NCBI RefSeq assembly: GCF_000695095.2
Contig: NZ_CP011454.1
Coordinates: 4,340,001 to 4,404,000, forward strand
Direction: 5' to 3'
DNA from: Gemmatimonas phototrophica
GTDB lineage: Bacteria; Gemmatimonadota; Gemmatimonadetes; Gemmatimonadales; Gemmatimonadaceae
DNA: 64,000 bases
The position numbers were made by a program, and so were the translations under genes. Below, piece after piece: positions 18,394-27,184 of this stretch. Positions within the stretch are counted from its first letter, which is position 1, and each line of letters starts with the position of its first letter. The notes beneath the pieces are model-generated. The model saw only the letters and a list, made by a program, of their open reading frames with translations, was not told where the DNA came from and did no database searches.

Positions 18394-19688
18394 TCACCCT
18401 TCTCCAACCGCGAGTGCCGCGCGCCCAACCAGAACGCCACCACCAGCCACACCGCACTCATGGGCGCCGCGAGCAGCGCAATGCTGCTCACCGCCATGCC
18501 GGCTGCCGAAAGCCCGGCGTACGACCACGCCCCAATCTGGTCGCCGCCACGGTACACGAAGGTGTCGATGAAGTTCTTGGCCTTGTACTTGTCTTCCGGC
18601 GGCACCACGGTGAACAACACCTCGCGCGCCGGCTTGCCAAAGGCATACTCCCCCGCGCGGCGCAGCACCTGAAACACCACGAAAATGGCGAGCGTACCCC
18701 ACGTCCCCAGCGCGGTGAATCCCACCAGACTGAGCACCGGCATAATCGCCAGCGTGGCGCCCACTCCCACCCACTTGATCACGCGACCCGTCACGAAGAG
18801 CTGCGCCAGAATGGTGAGGCTCTGCACCACCGTATCCACACTGGCCAGAAACGCCGTGCGCGCCTCACGATCGGCGTAACGTGCTCCCACAATCTCCGCC
18901 TGCTGGAAATACAGGATCGTGGAGCCAATGGTGAACAGCAGCATGTAGGCGCAAATGCCCAGCAGATACGGACTGGTCAGCACATGGGTAATTCCCGCCA
19001 GTGACGACCCCCCCACACTGCGCTTGGCTTCATCGCGCTGCCGCGTCTCCACCCGGAAGCTGGGAGGAAAGCGCTTCACCGATTGCACGGCGCACTCCAG
19101 CAGCGCCACGCTCATGACCATGAGCACCGGCGTGCCCACCACCTGGGCCAGCCGCGACGTGAGAAACGCGCCTACCAGTGCGCCGAGGGTGCCACCCACA
19201 CTGATGAACCCGAAGAGCCGCTTGCTCTGCTCCGGGCGGAACGTATCCGCCATGAACCCCCAGAACACCGAGGGGATGAAGAGCGAATAGATGCTGGTGA
19301 GGATCCAGAACGCCGGCCCGAGAAACGGCTCCCACGACGCCGGTCCATACTTGATGATGGCGGCAAACGTGAGCAGCAACGCAATGAAGACGCGATACAC
19401 GATCGGGATGAACCGACGCACCGGCAATCGCGCCACAATGCCCGAGTACACCGGGTTCATGAGCAGCGTGGTCACCAGCGTACCGGTAAACAGCCACGGC
19501 AGCTTGTCGGTCCCCGCGGCCACACCGGCCGCGTCGCGCACCGCCCGCAGAATGAAGTAGCTGGCCAGCGCGAAGAAGAAATACATCGCCGCCAGCAGCG
19601 TCCCGCGTTCTTCTCCCTCTTCCACGGTGCCCAGCCGCGACATCAGTTGCCGCAATAGTGGTGGCGTACGGCGTGCCCCTTCGCTCAC
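18390..19688 (-). CDS. Polytopic transporter, MFS/NTT-like
   Basis: The protein has 432 residues and about 12 membrane helices. The N-terminus (MYFFFALASYFILRAVRD) and the charged loop (RPEQSKRLFGFISVGGTLGALVG) resemble bacterial members of the Npt1/Npt2 nucleotide-translocase superfamily that are often annotated as MFS. A cytoplasmic loop KRFPPSFRVETRQRDEAKR divides the two halves. Substrate is unknown. It is translationally coupled (GTGA overlaps of 4 nt) to the SDR gene before it and the Cys-rich gene after it. Confidence 0.65.
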   Translation of the reverse strand: MSEGARRTPPLLRQLMSRLGTVEEGEERGTLLAAMYFFFALASYFILRAVRDAAGVAAGTDKLPWLFTGTLVTTLLMNPVYSGIVARLPVRRFIPIVYRVFIALLLTFAAIIKYGPASWEPFLGPAFWILTSIYSLFIPSVFWGFMADTFRPEQSKRLFGFISVGGTLGALVGAFLTSRLAQVVGTPVLMVMSVALLECAVQSVKRFPPSFRVETRQRDEAKRSVGGSSLAGITHVLTSPYLLGICAYMLLFTIGSTILYFQQAEIVGARYADREARTAFLASVDTVVQSLTILAQLFVTGRVIKWVGVGATLAIMPVLSLVGFTALGTWGTLAIFVVFQVLRRAGEYAFGKPAREVLFTVVPPEDKYKAKNFIDTFVYRGGDQIGAWSYAGLSAAGMAVSSIALLAAPMSAVWLVVAFWLGARHSRLEKGE

Positions 19689-20731
19689 GATCCCTTGCCC
19701 TGCTGTGCATGCCAGGCGGCCAACACCTCACGCTCCCGTTCCGGCGATACTCCCGCTCGGAGTCGCGCCTGCTCTTCAGCCGGGCGCGCATGATACCAGG
19801 TGAGCGCATCGCGCACCGTGGTGGCCAGCGGCCGGAAGGTCAGTCCTGCGGCCAACGCCTTCTCAATCACGCTGGTGCAAAACGCCACCGTACTTGCGCC
19901 CGTGTAGCTCCATACCGGCATGTCGCCCCACGACCGCAACTTGTTGGCGGTCAGAAACGGCTGCGGTACCCAGGTGAAGTGCGCATCGTTGGCAAAGCAC
20001 GCCTTGATGCCGTACAACAGCTCGCCAATGCCACAGGTGGTGCGTGGCCCCACGGCGTTGAACGCCCCACCGGTACCCTGCTCACCCAGACGCACCATCC
20101 ACTCGGTCAGGTCCCGCACATCAATCCACTGCGCCGGATCATCCAGCGTACCCGGCGCCAGAATTTCGCCGCCACGCTCGATGCGCACGGGCCAGTATGT
20201 AAAGCGGTCCGTCAGATCACCGGGCCCCACAATCAACCCGGGGCGCACGATGGTCGCCTGGTCGCCAAACGCGGCTTCCAGCAGCTGCTCGCAGCGCGAC
20301 TTCTTGGCGCCGTAGCTCGCCGCCGCCGCGTCCGGCCCGTTGATCGGCGCCTGGTCCATGCGCGGATGCGTCTCATCCGGAAACGACCGCGTGTAATCCT
20401 TGTACACGCCGGTACTCGAGACATACACGTACTGCGACACGTTTCCCTTCAGCGCCGCGGCCGCATTGACGATCCACTCGGGGTTGGTGGTGGGCAAATC
20501 GTACACCACGTCCCACCGGCGTCCCTTGAGGGCATCGTGCCCGGTGGGCGTGTTGCGATCGCCAATCAGCTGCTCAGCGTTGGGAAAAAGCCCCGGCTTC
20601 GTCTTGCCGCGATTGAACAATGTCACGCGATGCCCGCGGGCCAACGCGTGCGTGACCAGATGCGGCCCGATATACCCGGTGCCGCCAAGAACGAGGATGC
20701 TCTTGGGAGCGCCGTCCCGTGGAGTGGTCAC
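19685..20731 (-). CDS. NAD-dependent epimerase/dehydratase (cytoplasmic paralogue)
   Basis: The protein has 348 residues of the extended short-chain dehydrogenase fold. The Rossmann motif GGTGYIGPHLV is at about residues 16-26 and FNRGKTKPGLFP follows the second strand. The Y-x-x-x-K pair (YGAKK) appears mid-protein, then VRPGLIVGPGD and WIDVRDLTEW. It closely resembles the gene immediately upstream (20732-21904) but lacks that gene's Tat signal. The GTG start abuts the upstream stop codon with no gap. Substrate unknown; sugar or isoflavone-reductase-like roles are possible. Confidence 0.8.
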   Translation of the reverse strand: MTTPRDGAPKSILVLGGTGYIGPHLVTHALARGHRVTLFNRGKTKPGLFPNAEQLIGDRNTPTGHDALKGRRWDVVYDLPTTNPEWIVNAAAALKGNVSQYVYVSSTGVYKDYTRSFPDETHPRMDQAPINGPDAAAASYGAKKSRCEQLLEAAFGDQATIVRPGLIVGPGDLTDRFTYWPVRIERGGEILAPGTLDDPAQWIDVRDLTEWMVRLGEQGTGGAFNAVGPRTTCGIGELLYGIKACFANDAHFTWVPQPFLTANKLRSWGDMPVWSYTGASTVAFCTSVIEKALAAGLTFRPLATTVRDALTWYHARPAEEQARLRAGVSPEREREVLAAWHAQQGKGS

Positions 20732-21904
20732 TTAACGCCCCGCCTTGGCATGCCACGCGGCCAGCACGGTCTTCTCCTTCTCCGGCGCAATGCCGGCGCG
20801 CGCCTTCTCCTGCTCGGCCGCGGGACGCGTCTTGTACCAGTCCAGCGTGCTCTTCGCCGTATCGGCGAGCGGACGGAAGGTCAGCCCTGCGGCATACGCC
20901 TTCTGACAGTTGACCTGCATGAACCCCAACGTCGGCCCCATGGCCGGTTGCCACACCGGCATCTCGCTCCACGCCCGCACCTGCTGCTCACGGAGGAAGT
21001 CCGCGGGCACCCAGGTAAAGCGGGCATCACTCGTCGTGACCGACTTGATGCCATACAGCATTTCGCCAATGGTGGTGGGCGTCTTGGGGCCCGTCGCGTT
21101 GAACGTGCCCAACGTGTGGTTCTCCCCGCAGCGCACAATCCACTCGGCAAGATCGTGCACGTCGACGTACTGCACGGCATCGGTGGGCGCACCCGGCGCG
21201 AGAATCTCGCCGCCCTTGTCGATGCGCACGGGCCAATAGCTGAACCGATCGCTCAGATCACCAGGTCCCACAATGAGACCGGGACGCACGATGGTCACCT
21301 TGTCTTCGCCAAACTGCGCCTTGGCTTCGATTTCGCTGCGCACCTTGTTGGGCCCGTAGTAGCGGGCATCGCGATCGAACGGCTTGTCGATATCGGTGGG
21401 CGCATGCAGCGGCCCGCCTTCGTCCATGCCAGGCTTGGAATAATCGCTGAACACCGAAATGGTGCTCACGAACAGGTACTGCCCCACACGCCCCTTGAGC
21501 GCTTCACCCGCGCCGCGCACCCACATCGGGTTCGTGGTGGGATTATCAATCACGACATCCCACGTGCCCTTCTTCAGCGCGTCGTGTCCGCCCACTTCGT
21601 TGCGATCACCCAGCAACCGGGGCACGTCCGGGAACAGTGTACTGTTGGTCTTGCCGCGATTGAACAGTGTGAGCTTGTGCTTGCGCGCCAACGCATACTC
21701 AACCTGCTGCGGTCCGATGAAGCCGGTGCCACCCAGAATGAGAATACGCAGCGGCTTGGGCTGCACCGCTCCGGCCTCCGGACGGTACGCCCCCGGGCGC
21801 ACCCCTTCCGACGTGAAGGCCTCGGCAACACCGGGCAGCCCCACACCCACAGCGCCGCCGAGAACGGCCGTGGTTTTGAGAAAGGTGCGACGATCGAGAG
21901 TCAT
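20732..21904 (-). CDS. Tat-exported NAD-dependent epimerase/dehydratase
   Basis: The protein has 390 residues. A twin-arginine signal, DRRTFLKTTAVLGGAVGVGL, leads into an extended SDR domain with GGTGFIGPQQV, FNRGKTNSTLFP, YYGPNKV (Tyr/Lys pair), VRPGLIVGPGD and YVDVHDLAEW. Nearly every motif matches the downstream paralogue, so the two arose by tandem duplication, one copy staying inside and one going out. Export through Tat implies folding with bound NAD(P). ATG overlaps the dipeptidase stop by 4 nt (ATGA). Confidence 0.82.
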   Translation of the reverse strand: MTLDRRTFLKTTAVLGGAVGVGLPGVAEAFTSEGVRPGAYRPEAGAVQPKPLRILILGGTGFIGPQQVEYALARKHKLTLFNRGKTNSTLFPDVPRLLGDRNEVGGHDALKKGTWDVVIDNPTTNPMWVRGAGEALKGRVGQYLFVSTISVFSDYSKPGMDEGGPLHAPTDIDKPFDRDARYYGPNKVRSEIEAKAQFGEDKVTIVRPGLIVGPGDLSDRFSYWPVRIDKGGEILAPGAPTDAVQYVDVHDLAEWIVRCGENHTLGTFNATGPKTPTTIGEMLYGIKSVTTSDARFTWVPADFLREQQVRAWSEMPVWQPAMGPTLGFMQVNCQKAYAAGLTFRPLADTAKSTLDWYKTRPAAEQEKARAGIAPEKEKTVLAAWHAKAGR

Positions 21905-23280
21905 GGCGTGATCTTCCGGTCGAGTTGGTCGATGGTCCTGGTGGAAGCCGGACGGATTTGGCGCACACGAGCCGACACCACTTCGGCGCGGGTCAATACG
22001 CGCAGTACGTTTTCACCCATCAGGCCACGGAGTTCCGTATCGGTCCAGCCGCGCTTCACGAGTTCGGCCAGCAGGTCCGGATACTTTGAGACATCCTCAA
22101 GGCCCTGCACGGTTTCCGTAATGCCATCAAAATCACCGCCAATGCCCACGTGGCTCGCCCCGGCGACGCGCTTGATGTGATCGAGGTGATCCGCAACGTC
22201 GGCAATCGTGGCGATGGGCGTAGGATGACTCTGCCGCCAGGCCGCCGCGGCCTTGAACTGCGCATCATTGTCGTTGGGATACCGCTTCGCCACGCTGTCG
22301 CGCAGGGCGGTGAGCGCGGCGGAATGATCGGCCACCTTCTGCGACACGAACCCCGGCACGAACGTCACCATCACCACCCCGCCATTCTTCGGCAACCGCG
22401 CCAGAATGGAGTCGGGCACGTTGCGCGGCACGTTCGTGACGGCGCGCGCACTGGAGTGCGAGAAGATCACCGGCGCTTCGGTGATATTGAGCGCGTCGCT
22501 CATGACCGCCGGCGAGACGTGCGAGAGATCGACCAGCATGCCGAGCCGGTTCATTTCGCGTACCACTTCTTCACCAAACTTGGTGAGGCCGTTGTGCCTT
22601 GGCAGGTCACCCGCGGCATCGGCCCAGTCGAGCGTGACGTTGTGCGTGAGCGTCATGTAGCGCGCGCCCAGATCATAGAAGGCACGCAGCGCGCCGAGCG
22701 AGTTCTCGATGGCGTGTCCACCTTCCATGCCCAGCAGCGAGCCAATCTTGCCGGCCGCGTACGCCTTGCGCACGTCACCGGCCGTGAACGCCGGCTGGAA
22801 GACGTCCGGATACTTCGCAATCACGCGCTTCGCGATGTCGATCTGCTCCAGCTGCACGCGCGCGTAGCCGCTGTCGCGAATATCGCCCGGGATATACACC
22901 GACCAGAATTGTCCGCCCACCTGTCCGCGACGCAACCGCGCAATGTCGGTCATGCCGCGTGTCGCACGGCGCAGATTGTAAGCCTCGACATCACGCGGCG
23001 TTTCCTTCTCTTCGCGCAGCGCCCACGGCAGATCGTTGTGGCCATCCACCAGCGGCGAGAGCCGCAGCAAACGCCGCACGTAGGCGAGACGCACCTCGAG
23101 GGAGGCATCGCGCAGCGATTGCGCGGGACGGGCGGTGGCCGCTTTGCGTGCCGGCTGCTGTGCGGCCGTTGGCGTTGTGAATACGAGGACGGCGATCGCG
23201 GCAGCCGACAGGACCCGTAACAGAGCCGTTGCGGGTTTTGCGTTTGAGTTGGTGGGTTGTGAGGTGAACCGTGAACTCAT
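21901..23280 (-). CDS. Membrane dipeptidase (renal dipeptidase family, M19)
   Basis: The protein has 459 residues. A signal peptide (VLSAAAIAVLVFTTPTAAQ) precedes an M19 TIM barrel. Zinc-site motifs include VDGHNDLPWAL (HxD), GMEGGHAIE (bridging Glu), LTHNVTLDWADAA and FSHSSARAV, then GIGGDFDG near the end. Members cleave dipeptides including some with D-residues, and can hydrolyse beta-lactams. The location should be periplasmic or surface. The ATG at 23280 sits inside a repeat element; the frame is open to 23403 but that part overlaps the esterase gene. Confidence 0.88.
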   Translation of the reverse strand: MSSRFTSQPTNSNAKPATALLRVLSAAAIAVLVFTTPTAAQQPARKAATARPAQSLRDASLEVRLAYVRRLLRLSPLVDGHNDLPWALREEKETPRDVEAYNLRRATRGMTDIARLRRGQVGGQFWSVYIPGDIRDSGYARVQLEQIDIAKRVIAKYPDVFQPAFTAGDVRKAYAAGKIGSLLGMEGGHAIENSLGALRAFYDLGARYMTLTHNVTLDWADAAGDLPRHNGLTKFGEEVVREMNRLGMLVDLSHVSPAVMSDALNITEAPVIFSHSSARAVTNVPRNVPDSILARLPKNGGVVMVTFVPGFVSQKVADHSAALTALRDSVAKRYPNDNDAQFKAAAAWRQSHPTPIATIADVADHLDHIKRVAGASHVGIGGDFDGITETVQGLEDVSKYPDLLAELVKRGWTDTELRGLMGENVLRVLTRAEVVSARVRQIRPASTRTIDQLDRKITP

Positions 23281-23309
23281 CAACTCAACCCCACAACCCG
23301 GAACTGATC
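23252..23309. repeat. Palindromic dispersed repeat at the dipeptidase start
   Basis: GGGTTGTG (23254-23261) and CACAACCC (23292-23299) form an inverted repeat, with GAGTTG/CAACTC further pairing potential. Read on the minus strand, 23309-23273 matches 38074-38109 at about 30 of 36 positions (GATCAGTTCCGGGTYGTGRGGTTG then GAGTTC, in part). The dipeptidase ATG lies inside it. This makes it a member of a dispersed intergenic repeat family represented twice in the window. Confidence 0.7.
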
Positions 23310-23324
23310 GGTTCAAGGCGTCCA

Positions 23325-24095
23325 TCAGCACCCCAACTTTTCCAGGTAATACGGCAGCATCTTGCGCCACCACGGCCAATCGTGGTTCACGTCGTGCCCC
23401 CACAGATCGAAGATGTGACCGATGCCCTTCCGGTCGAGCAGATCATGAAATTCCCGGGTGTACTCCGGGCGTTCGTACGCGCCCTGCCCACTCACGATGG
23501 CAATGCGCGAATGATGTCGCAGCTGATCGAGTGTCCACCCTTCAACGTTCCCCACGTACCACATGGGGTTGTTGAAGTAGCAGTTGTCGTCGGAGTAGCC
23601 CTTGAAGTAGCTGTGCGACAAGTCAAAGAACCCGCTCATGCCAATCACACCGCCAAACAGATCGGGGCGGCGGAAAAACGCGTTCGCGGCATGAAAGCAG
23701 CCGAAGCTCGCCCCCGTGGTGAGGGCGCGCGCGCCGCCGTCGCCGCAGATGTGCCGGATGAAGGGCACCACCTCGTCTTCCACGTAGCGTGAGTACAGCG
23801 CCTGCCGCCGCGCACTTTCCTGCACCGGCAGGCCGCGGTCCATCCACGCCAGCCGGTTGATGCTGTCAATGGAGAAGACGCGAATGCGTCCCTGCTGCAG
23901 CAGCGGCTCGACGGCCTTGATGAGCCAGAACCGTTCGTTCTCCAGGAAGTCGGCCGCAGCCGTAGGGAAGAGCAGGACGGGCTGGCCACGCCAGCCATAG
24001 CTCACGATAGGCATCTCGAGGCCGAGTGCCGGGCTGCGCCAGCGATCAATACGCTTGGGCAGGGACGGATCAACAAACTGTGGGGACATCCCCAT
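23325..24095 (-). CDS. Esterase, alpha/beta hydrolase of the enterochelin-esterase/Ag85 type
   Basis: The protein has 256 residues from the ATG at 24095 (24089 is also possible). Features are GWRGQPVLLFPTAAADFLENE, YVEDEVVPFIRHICGDGG, the nucleophile elbow GASFGCFHA and a C-terminal WGHDVNHDWPWWRKMLPYYL with the candidate catalytic His. This is the PF00756-like esterase pattern. Closely related bacterial proteins act on acyl esters, but the substrate is not known. No signal peptide is convincing. It is the first gene of the six-gene unit and ends 45 nt before the dipeptidase ATG. Confidence 0.78.
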   Translation of the reverse strand: MGMSPQFVDPSLPKRIDRWRSPALGLEMPIVSYGWRGQPVLLFPTAAADFLENERFWLIKAVEPLLQQGRIRVFSIDSINRLAWMDRGLPVQESARRQALYSRYVEDEVVPFIRHICGDGGARALTTGASFGCFHAANAFFRRPDLFGGVIGMSGFFDLSHSYFKGYSDDNCYFNNPMWYVGNVEGWTLDQLRHHSRIAIVSGQGAYERPEYTREFHDLLDRKGIGHIFDLWGHDVNHDWPWWRKMLPYYLEKLGC

Positions 24096-24269
24096 AAGCT
24101 GGCCCGTCGCGGGGACGGTGGCCAGTGCAGGGAGCCAGTCCCGCATACAGAACCGTTGCCCAGCAGTGACGGGACCGTCGCCGGATGCCCGCCAACCCAT
24201 GACGGGAGCGGGTGAGCCTTCCCTCCAGATGTGGCAGTAACCGGTTCCTCATTTCTTTCTGGAGGCTGC

Positions 24270-25142
24270 ATGCTCGCCCGCACATTCGACGAGTTCTCCA
24301 ATCCGTACGTCAATCCGCCGGAGGGAACGGCGCCGGTGGTGCTGGACGCGGACGTGTTCCCGCACCATGCCGATGGGATTCCGCCGGGGACGATGGCGAG
24401 TGGGGGCTACGAGATGCGCTTTGCCTGGACCCGCCAGGACCTGCACGCCGTGCAAGCACTGCGGTATCAGGTGTTTCATGAAGAGCTCGGGGAGGGGCAG
24501 TCCACACCGGGAGCGCCAGCGCGCGATGTGGACGAGCGGGATCCCTGGTTCCACCATCTCATGATCGTGGAGCAGCGCACGGGCGACGTCGTGGGCACGT
24601 ATCGCCTGCAGTCGGCGGTCATGGCCGCCACCCGGTTCGGGTTCTACAGTGCGTCCCTTTTTGAACTCGGCGCCATTCCCGCCTCCATCCTCGGCGAGGC
24701 GGTGGAAGCCGGCCGCGCCTGCGTCGCCTCGGCGCATCGCAGCGGCAAAGTGCTCCGCCTCCTCTGGAAGGGTATTGCCCGCTATCTCCAGTGGAACTCC
24801 AAGCGCTTTCTCTTTGGCTGCTGTTCGTTGGCCGGGCTTGAACGTGAGCGCGCGACCGACATGTGGCAGGCCATGCATGCCCGGCAGGTGATGCACGATC
24901 GCATCCTGGTGAGGCCGCGCCCCGCCGGCCGGGCCCTCGCCGACGACGGGCGTACCCGCCCACTCATTACCGCTGACGCGCTCACCTATCGACTGCCGCC
25001 ACTGTTCGAAGGCTATCTGGCGCTCGGCGCCCGGGTGTGTGGTGCGCCGGCCTTTGATTATGAATTCGGGACCACGGACTTTCTGGTCATGCTCGACACG
25101 ATGACCATGGATCCGCGCACGCATCGATCGCTGTTCGGATGA
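24270..25142 (+). CDS. OlsB-like N-acyltransferase (GNAT fold)
   Basis: The protein has 290 residues. The core MRFAWTRQDLHAVQALRYQVF, GDVVGTYRLQ and VEAGRACVASAHR is the pattern of the hemolysin-like/OlsB acyltransferases (Acetyltransf_5), which attach a 3-hydroxyacyl chain from ACP to the alpha-amino group of ornithine or another amine. GGAGG at 24261-24265 supports the ATG at 24270. It overlaps the plsC-like gene by 4 nt (ATGA), the usual OlsB-OlsA arrangement, so the two should make a phosphorus-free aminolipid such as ornithine lipid. Confidence 0.78.
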   Translation: MLARTFDEFSNPYVNPPEGTAPVVLDADVFPHHADGIPPGTMASGGYEMRFAWTRQDLHAVQALRYQVFHEELGEGQSTPGAPARDVDERDPWFHHLMIVEQRTGDVVGTYRLQSAVMAATRFGFYSASLFELGAIPASILGEAVEAGRACVASAHRSGKVLRLLWKGIARYLQWNSKRFLFGCCSLAGLERERATDMWQAMHARQVMHDRILVRPRPAGRALADDGRTRPLITADALTYRLPPLFEGYLALGARVCGAPAFDYEFGTTDFLVMLDTMTMDPRTHRSLFG

Positions 25143-25885
25143 CGAATCCGGTGCCGAACCAGTCCTCGGTGGTACGGTGGCGCCCAGCCCTACGTCAGGG
25201 CGTGCGCCGCGGCGTGCGCCTGCTGTGCCGCGCGACGCTTCGCGTGATGGGCGTTCGGGTGAGGCTCAAGGGCGCCGTGCCGCGCGAGCCCGCGCTGTAC
25301 CTCGCCAATCACCTGTCGTGGCTGGACATCGTGGCCATTCTCGCACGCTGCGACTGCACGTTTGTCGCCAAGCGGGAGGTGCGCCAGTGGCCACTCGTGG
25401 GATGGTTGGCGACCATCATGGGCGTGGTGTGGATTGACCGCACGCGCAAGCGTGATCTGTTGCGGGCCATTCCCCACCTCGAGGCCACCTTGCGAGCAGG
25501 CACCTCGGTGTTGCTCTTTCCAGAGGGCACCACCAGCACGGGCCGTCAATTGCTGCCGTTCAAGTCGGCACTGGTGGAAGGCGCGGTGCGCGCCGGCGTC
25601 GCGGTGGTCCCACTGGCCGTCACGGCAGCAGCACTCCCGCCCAGTGATGCGCTGTATTGGACCGGCGAGGAGACGTTGCTGCACAGCATCCCGCGGGTTG
25701 TCCAGCTGGTCGAACCTCGCGTAACGTTGCATGCGGCCCCGCCCGTCGCGTGGCAGGCGTCGCGCAAATGGCTGACCCAGCTGGCCCGTGAGGCGATCGC
25801 CCGCCGCACCGTGGGCGGCGCCATCACCGAGCGCCAAAGGATCGCGACGGGGAATCGTACCGCCGTTACCGCAGTCGCTTCGTAA
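25139..25885 (+). CDS. 1-acyl-glycerol-3-phosphate-type acyltransferase (PlsC/OlsA-like)
   Basis: The protein has 248 residues. The PlsC landmarks are present: LANHLSWLDIV (NHxxxxD, about residues 57-67), VAKREVRQWPLVGWL, FPEGTTSTGRQLLPFKS (FPEGT, about 126-130) and VPLAVTAA. One hydrophobic segment near the N-terminus would anchor it to the inner membrane. Because it is coupled to an OlsB-like gene, it more likely O-acylates lyso-ornithine lipid than lysophosphatidic acid. It ends 20 nt inside the convergent GNAT gene. Confidence 0.85.
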   Translation: MTNPVPNQSSVVRWRPALRQGVRRGVRLLCRATLRVMGVRVRLKGAVPREPALYLANHLSWLDIVAILARCDCTFVAKREVRQWPLVGWLATIMGVVWIDRTRKRDLLRAIPHLEATLRAGTSVLLFPEGTTSTGRQLLPFKSALVEGAVRAGVAVVPLAVTAAALPPSDALYWTGEETLLHSIPRVVQLVEPRVTLHAAPPVAWQASRKWLTQLAREAIARRTVGGAITERQRIATGNRTAVTAVAS

Positions 25886-26426
25886 AGCAGAATTTCCGGC
25901 CAATTGAAAGCTCCGACCGCGAGATGGTGCGGTAGCGGGCAATCTTCTCCGGATAGATCTCAATACTGGTGAGCGTGTAGCCCATGCGCAGAAAGAGCGC
26001 CTCGGCCAGCGAAATGGCGAACAGCTCGGTGTGGCCCCGTTCACGAGCCAGATGCTCGGCGGCGGTTATGAGACTCTGGCCCAGCCCCTGGCCCTGCTGG
26101 TCGGGGGCCACCGCCAGCGACACGATTTCCACCAGCGACGGGGTGTACTCGTCGAGCGCCACCTGCCCGCGAATGCGTCCGTCAGCCCCGCGAATGACCT
26201 GGTAATCCTGCAGGTGCGCGGTGACGAATGCCTCACTGCGCATGAGCGTCAGCCCATCGGGCGCGTAGATGTTGTTGAGCGTCACAATGGCCGGGATATC
26301 ACTCTCCTCGGCGTGATGCACCACCAAATCACCCACCACAAACGCTGGCGGGGTACGGGTTGGTACCGGCTCTTCACGGTCCAACACGGGCGCGCCCACC
26401 GGGCCAGTCATAAGGGCGGCGCTCAC
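25866..26426 (-). CDS. GNAT acetyltransferase, N-acetylglutamate-synthase-like
   Basis: The protein has 186 residues. After a 28-residue leader the GNAT fold begins with VHHAEESDIPAIVTLNNIYA. The acetyl-CoA loop is VAPDQQGQGLGQSLITAAEHLARERG (QxxGxG/A), followed by LFAISLAEALFLRMGY. The GHTELFA-LFLRMGY ending resembles ArgA-type N-acetylglutamate synthases, which acetylate glutamate as the first step of arginine synthesis. Nothing in the neighbourhood confirms that. The GTG start overlaps the DUF411 stop codon by 4 nt. Confidence 0.7.
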   Translation of the reverse strand: MSAALMTGPVGAPVLDREEPVPTRTPPAFVVGDLVVHHAEESDIPAIVTLNNIYAPDGLTLMRSEAFVTAHLQDYQVIRGADGRIRGQVALDEYTPSLVEIVSLAVAPDQQGQGLGQSLITAAEHLARERGHTELFAISLAEALFLRMGYTLTSIEIYPEKIARYRTISRSELSIGRKFCFTKRLR

Positions 26427-26920
26427 CGAGAGGCGTAAACCCGTGACGTCCCGGCCTTATCAAAGAGCAGCACGTCGTAGGCGTCTTTCTGCCCGCCCTG
26501 CTCCATGCCGGGGGAACCCATGGGCATCCCCGGTACCGCCAGTCCACGCGCCACCGGCTTGTCCTTCAGCAGCTTCACAATGAGGTCCGCCGGGACATGC
26601 CCCTCGATGGTGTAGGTCCCCACCCGCGCGGTGTGACATGAACCCAGGCGGGCCGGAACCCCAAAGGAGGCCTTCACGCTCTCCATGTCGGCGGTATCCC
26701 GTACCGTGACCGTGAAGCCTGCTTTCCGCACATGACTGACCCACTGCTCGCAGCAGCCGCAGTTGGGGTCTTTATAGACCGTCATGGCGCGGACCGGCGC
26801 CTGAGCGTGAACGGTAGGCGCCAGCACGAGGCCGCTTACGGCCAGAGTGGCGGCATGGAGAAAGGCGCGACGGGACGGCAGCGTCGGGCCCGGCTCGGCG
26901 TCGAACGGATAGGTCGGCAT
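26423..26920 (-). CDS. DUF411 metal-binding protein, Tat-exported
   Basis: The protein has 165 residues. A twin-arginine-like signal ([19 protein letters not shown], about 15-33) is followed by the DUF411 domain with [10 protein letters not shown] (CxCC metal site), [21 protein letters not shown] and [14 protein letters not shown], the last Met-rich as in copper-handling proteins. It is probably a periplasmic copper chaperone or detoxification factor. That would suit an organism that must load copper into the cbb3 oxidase encoded nearby, though linkage is only positional. The frame is open to 27037; 26920 gives the best signal. Confidence 0.8.
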   Translation of the reverse strand: MPTYPFDAEPGPTLPSRRAFLHAATLAVSGLVLAPTVHAQAPVRAMTVYKDPNCGCCEQWVSHVRKAGFTVTVRDTADMESVKASFGVPARLGSCHTARVGTYTIEGHVPADLIVKLLKDKPVARGLAVPGMPMGSPGMEQGGQKDAYDVLLFDKAGTSRVYASR

Positions 26921-27184
26921 GGCCGAAGTATAGCCATTTCGCGCGCGCTTCGTTCCGGTGGTGCGGCGTTTCACCGGGGCGTTGGCCAAAGATTTCTCAC
27001 GGGGCGGTGCTGCTTCCGCTGCCCGAATACCGCTCAAGTCGTCCGCCCAGTTTCCGATACTCGGGACATGAGGGTTTGGACCACAGCCGTCCCGCCAAGC
27101 GCGGGAGCCACTGTGGCATGCTGGCGATGCCGCTTGCAGAAACCGCGTGTACAGGAGCGTTGGCTCCTTCTGCCGTCAGCCATC

